From: Spirochaetales bacterium
GTDB taxonomy: Bacteria > Spirochaetota > Spirochaetia > DSM-2461
Length of the DNA: 51,146 bases
Assembly: GCA_028532905.1 (NCBI GenBank)
Contig: JAQQAM010000198.1
Location: 1 to 51,146, forward strand
Reading direction: 5' to 3'
Positions 47,516 to 51,146 of the stretch are shown here, one piece after another. The notes below the pieces were generated by a model, which saw only the letters and a list, made by a program, of their open reading frames with translations, did not search any database and had not been told where the DNA came from. Made by a program: the position numbers and the translations under genes. Within the stretch, counting starts at the first letter, position 1; the number at the start of each line of letters is the position of its first letter.

Positions 47516-48598
47516 TTACCATATAAGCGATAACATCCTGTCTCTATAATCGGTATTGTCTTCCAATCCGGTAAAACGTCCGGCCTGTTCTCCCCACACA
47601 AAATAGGAGACAGCCACGCCTGTATGGTAATCGGTAGACCAGCTGACAGCAGGAAGGATTCCTTCTGCCCTGTTTTCCAGAACAGAAAGTCCTCCTGTTT
47701 CATGATCCGCTGTGACAATGACAAGAACATCCTCCCGTCCGTCGGCCCAATCGATGATTGCATTGACCGTTCGGTGGAACTCCAGGGTTTCGTATACGGA
47801 CCGGGTCAGGTCGTTGTCATGGCAGGCGTGGTCGATGCGGGCGCCTTCCACCATGAGAAAAAATCCATCGGTGTCCTGATCCAGGTAGTTCAGAGCAAAC
47901 ATGGTCATATCACTTAGATGGGGAGACTCCCCTGCACCGTCATACTCGTAGGGAAGATGACCCTCAGCAAAAAGGCCGGCCAGAGGGGTGTAAAGAGGAT
48001 AAGCCACATTCAGGGACTCTTTGTCAGGCAGCAGGGTATATCCAGCGTCTCTGACAGATTCGGGTTCCAGGCCGTAAGCCGATCCGCCGCCCCCCAGCAT
48101 CACAGAGGGTCTTGTTGTCTCCAGATAGTTCCGGCCGATTTCCCCGTAGTTGTTTCGGTTGGGAGTATGGGCGGCAAAGGCGGCGGGTGTGGCATGGGTC
48201 AGAGCGGCCGTAGTGACCAGCCCTGTGCTGAGGCCGGCATTTTGAGCGGCTTCCAGGATTGTGGGGAGGTTGCCGCCGTCCCCGGGGAAGGCCTGACTGA
48301 TTACGCCGTTATTCACCTTTTGCCCTGTGGCCATGGCTGTTGCCGAGGCAGCTGAGTCGGTGATACTGCTGTCCGCAGAGTATGTACTGACTTTGCCCTG
48401 CACCGGGAAGTTATGAAAGGACAGATTTCCTTCTTCTCCAGTAAGATACAGGGAGGCGGCTTTAATCTGCTCATCTCCCATGCCGTCGCCGATGCAGAAG
48501 ATGATTGATACAGGGGATGGGTCTTCCATTCGGCAGGCCGCCAGCGACAGAATAAGTAAAAGGAGAATGAATCCAAACTCTGATTTTCTGGCGATCAT
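47516..48598 (-). CDS. Alkaline phosphatase (PhoA family)
   Basis: CIGDGMGDEQIKAA, TDSAASATAMATGQKVNNG, TADHETGG. Confidence 0.93.
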   Translation of the reverse strand: MIARKSEFGFILLLLILSLAACRMEDPSPVSIIFCIGDGMGDEQIKAASLYLTGEEGNLSFHNFPVQGKVSTYSADSSITDSAASATAMATGQKVNNGVISQAFPGDGGNLPTILEAAQNAGLSTGLVTTAALTHATPAAFAAHTPNRNNYGEIGRNYLETTRPSVMLGGGGSAYGLEPESVRDAGYTLLPDKESLNVAYPLYTPLAGLFAEGHLPYEYDGAGESPHLSDMTMFALNYLDQDTDGFFLMVEGARIDHACHDNDLTRSVYETLEFHRTVNAIIDWADGREDVLVIVTADHETGGLSVLENRAEGILPAVSWSTDYHTGVAVSYFVWGEQAGRFTGLEDNTDYRDRMLSLIW

Positions 48599-48776
48599 AC
48601 CTAATATTATACTGCATTATAGAGACGCTTATTGTCGGTTTCAGGATAGGATCAACAACAATCTACCCTGGATTTTAAGATAATCCGCAATTGGAATGCA
48701 AAATATATGAAATCAACAAACAGTAGATACCCGCCAGGTGGTCCTTCTAACCGGGAGAGGGCCCCCTTCAGTCTCT

Positions 48777-49205
48777 CTAGCCCTGGAAACCCTGGATAAT
48801 TAGGGTAATCATACCGGCTAGGATTGTGAGGAATATTCCGGAGAGGAATGTATATAAGCGATTAAAGCGACGATCAACTTCACTAAAGCGTCTATCCATG
48901 GTTTCATTGACTTCTGCAAAGCGGTGGTTCATGCTCATGTTCATCTCGGTAAAACGATTGTCCATGGATTCAGTTAAATCAGTAAAACGGCGGTCCGTCT
49001 GCTGAATCATTCTTTCCAGATTCTCATTCTGGTGTTTAATCCCTTCTTCCACACGAACCATCCGTTCCAGAAGCTGAGGGTTTATATCATTATTTCTTGC
49101 CGGGAAAGGATAGATGTGTTTTTCTTCCATCCAGAGAATCATTTTTTGTTTGACCTGATCGGCTATGGCTTCCAGCTGATCATCCTGCATAATGGCATCT
49201 CCCAT
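48777..49205 (-). CDS. Hendecad-repeat coiled-coil protein, shorter paralogue
   Basis: MGDAIMQDDQLEAIADQVKQKMILWMEEKHIYPFP shared with 42935..43441; fewer 11-mers; same C-terminal TM. Confidence 0.75.
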   Translation of the reverse strand: MGDAIMQDDQLEAIADQVKQKMILWMEEKHIYPFPARNNDINPQLLERMVRVEEGIKHQNENLERMIQQTDRRFTDLTESMDNRFTEMNMSMNHRFAEVNETMDRRFSEVDRRFNRLYTFLSGIFLTILAGMITLIIQGFQG

Positions 49206-49293
49206 AAGAAATCTCCTTTAATTGTATATCTGTTTATACTCATTAAACAAGGAGAATGAGGCTGATGCGTCAAGGTTGATCCCATTTTCTAAT

Positions 49294-50012
49294 TCAGTCC
49301 GGAGGATTATTCGTCAGATACGGGTAGCCGTCGTTGATTACTCCTGTGGTGTATACCAGGGTCTGCCGGGGAAACTGAATAAAATCGACAGTGTCTGTCT
49401 GAGTAGATAAAGCGGCAAAAGGAGTAGCCGGGTCCACCTCGTACTTCATACTGTAGGATTTTACGGCTTCAAACAGGGCGATTCCCTTCTGGAAGTTTTC
49501 GTCCACTGCCGGATTTTCCAACTTCTGCATCCAGTTGCTCACCTTTTTGGAGAAGGAGAGGATTTCAGAGTCCTTGGCGGTGATAAAGCTGGCAATTTTC
49601 CGGTCATCGTCCCAGGTGATGGCATTCCGGTTGTTCAGTTCCAGTACAGGGGTGTATTTATCCGACTTTTCCTTCCCCCCATGGTGTAGGAAATATCAAT
49701 CCGGGCGGAGGCCTTGGCGCCTTCTGTTATATTCATCATATCCTGGGTGAACAGTCCGAAAAGATCTATGACAGCCTCCTCCCCTCCTTTTAGAGTGAAG
49801 GAGGGCATCTCCATGGGAATATCCATGTACCGTTCCATATAAAACTCGATGGTGATGTCTTCTGCTGTCCTGGATTCAAAGTTTTTGACCCGTACGGTTC
49901 CCACGGGATTGTTGTCATAATATTTGTAGAGTACCGGAAAGAGGGTGAGAAGCTGTATGTCTCTGAGTTCGACCCCCTTGCCTTTCTCTTCTTCCTGCGT
50001 CTCCTGCTTCAT
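49294..50012 (-). pseudogene. Frameshifted gene of unknown function
   Basis: Track ORFs 49635..50012 and 49294..49542 join if one base is added in G6 run at 49675-49680 (IDISYTMGGKEKSDKYTPVLELNNRNAITWDDDRKIASFITAKDSEILSFSKKVSNWMQ). Confidence 0.7.
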
Positions 50013-50039
50013 GGGTTTGACTTTTTCTTCCCGGCTGCT

Positions 50040-50525
50040 TTAATCCCTGACAGGGCGCTCTCTGGATTCCCGGGCGTAATCCAGACGACCGTAGACAGAG
50101 ACTCCCAGTCCGTTGTAGACGGCATCGTAATAGCTATAGGACGTTCCCAACCCCAGAGAAAAAGGGCCTGCTATTTTAAAGCTGGCTCCGCCCCCTGCTG
50201 TATACATAAAACCGGACTTTTGACTGATTGCCGGGGTCCAGCCCATACCATCGTAGAGGAAATACCCTCCCCTGACCTGGGCAAAGACTGTGATTTTATC
50301 GGCAGGTGACAGAGAAAAAACCGGGCCGGATCCAAAACCGATGAGATACAGGGAGTCTTCACTCTGAATGGGCAGGATTGTGAAATCCGCACCGGCCCCC
50401 AGACCAAAGCCTTTCCATCTGGCTGGTTGGAAAGCCCCCTCCCCTCCATGCCGTAGCCGAACTTAAAAAAATCGGCACTGTAACCCAACTCTAAACAGAA
50501 TCAGCAGAACGAACAGGAGTATCAT
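50040..50525 (-). pseudogene. Frameshifted outer-membrane protein gene
   Basis: Signal-peptide frame MILLFVLLILF, then ELGYSADFFKFGYGMEG, then GAFQPARWKGFGLGAGADFTILPIQSEDSLYLIGFGSGPVFSLSPADKITVFAQ...; at least two frame changes. Confidence 0.65.
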
Positions 50526-51030
50526 TTCTCCCTACAAAATTCCTCTGGGAGATGAGTTTCAAGCCGTCTACGACAGAGCAGATGGAATCATGAGAGATAT
50601 TCTGGAAATCATGACGGCAATGTATCCCGTTAAGCTGCGCGTTTCATTGGGTATAGGAAACCTGGAGACAGAGCTGAATCCCAGCCAGACTCTCGGGATG
50701 GACGGATCTCCCTTTCATACGGCTAGGAATGGGATCGATTCTATGAAAAAGATTGATTATTCCCATATTCAGATATTTACGGAAGCAGAACCCCAGGAGC
50801 TCTGCCTGATCAATAGGAGCCTGGATCTGACATATTCAGCTATGAAAGGATGGAAAAAGAATACCTTTACAGTATTGTTGGACAGACTGAAGGGAGAATC
50901 TCTTCAGGACTGTGCTGGAAATTTGAACATATCTGTGAGAGGTGTTTATAAATTAGCATCAACCAACTTGGTCCACCAGCATTATGATTTGCTGATGTGT
51001 TTAGAGCAGGAGATAAATAAGCTTATTTAA
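50524..51030 (+). pseudogene. SatD-family protein, 5'-truncated
   Basis: IISPYKIPLGDEFQAVYDRADGIMRDILEIMTAMYPVKLRVSLGIG...GMDGSPFHTARNGID; N-terminal start region not found upstream. Confidence 0.65.
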
Positions 51031-51146
51031 AAGGAAGATGTATGACTGGTCCTTATGGGAACACTCCTGTCCAGTTCTCTGGCCATATTTTGGGGTTATC
51101 TTGTACAGGTTATTCTAAGGTAATATCCAAATTTGCAGAGCTGATT

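Noticed and set aside
48634-48660. Possible decayed fifth repeat copy (GTCGGTTTCAGGATAGGATCAA)
   Set aside because: Only the first box matches loosely; no hairpin or second box follows
51041-51146. Short open frames after satD (e.g. WGTLLSSSLAIFWGYLVQVILR)
   Set aside because: Too short and at the window edge; cannot be assigned
1-51146. tRNA, rRNA, CRISPR-Cas or prophage
   Set aside because: No convincing tRNA/rRNA sequences, cas genes or phage structural genes seen by eye

Overview
The window looks like spirochaete-type chromosome (inferred from gene content and many Sec/lipoprotein/beta-barrel ORFs; not proven). Housekeeping genes occupy the left part: ArsR fragment, cysteine desulfurase-thiI, hisF/hisH, and ileS. 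Next come two tail-to-tail toxin-antitoxin modules (mntA-hepT; Phd-like/PIN). The centre is a minus-strand, almost gapless 13-gene operon (~30960 to 14697). It encodes PEP mutase with an N-terminal cytidylyltransferase, phosphonopyruvate decarboxylase, Fe-ADH, a YidC/Oxa1-alkaline-phosphatase-superfamily fusion, a CDP-glycerol-type transferase, glycosyltransferases, a flippase, a beta-propeller, a barrel, CotH kinase and DUF4956. I read it as a candidate phosphonate-decorated surface-glycan assembly system. A Wzi-like/rmlACDB region follows, then a second paralogous module (VTC-DUF4956-OprO/P-like porin-CotH). The right end is accessory DNA: Rpn nuclease, a hendecad-repeat membrane protein family (two intact copies plus one relic fused to another ORF), a HipBST-like tripartite module, two phosphatases, frameshifted genes and a truncated satD. 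A dispersed intergenic repeat family (4 copies) shows compensatory changes in its stems, indicating a conserved folded structure. All family calls were made by reading the sequence; no searches were run.
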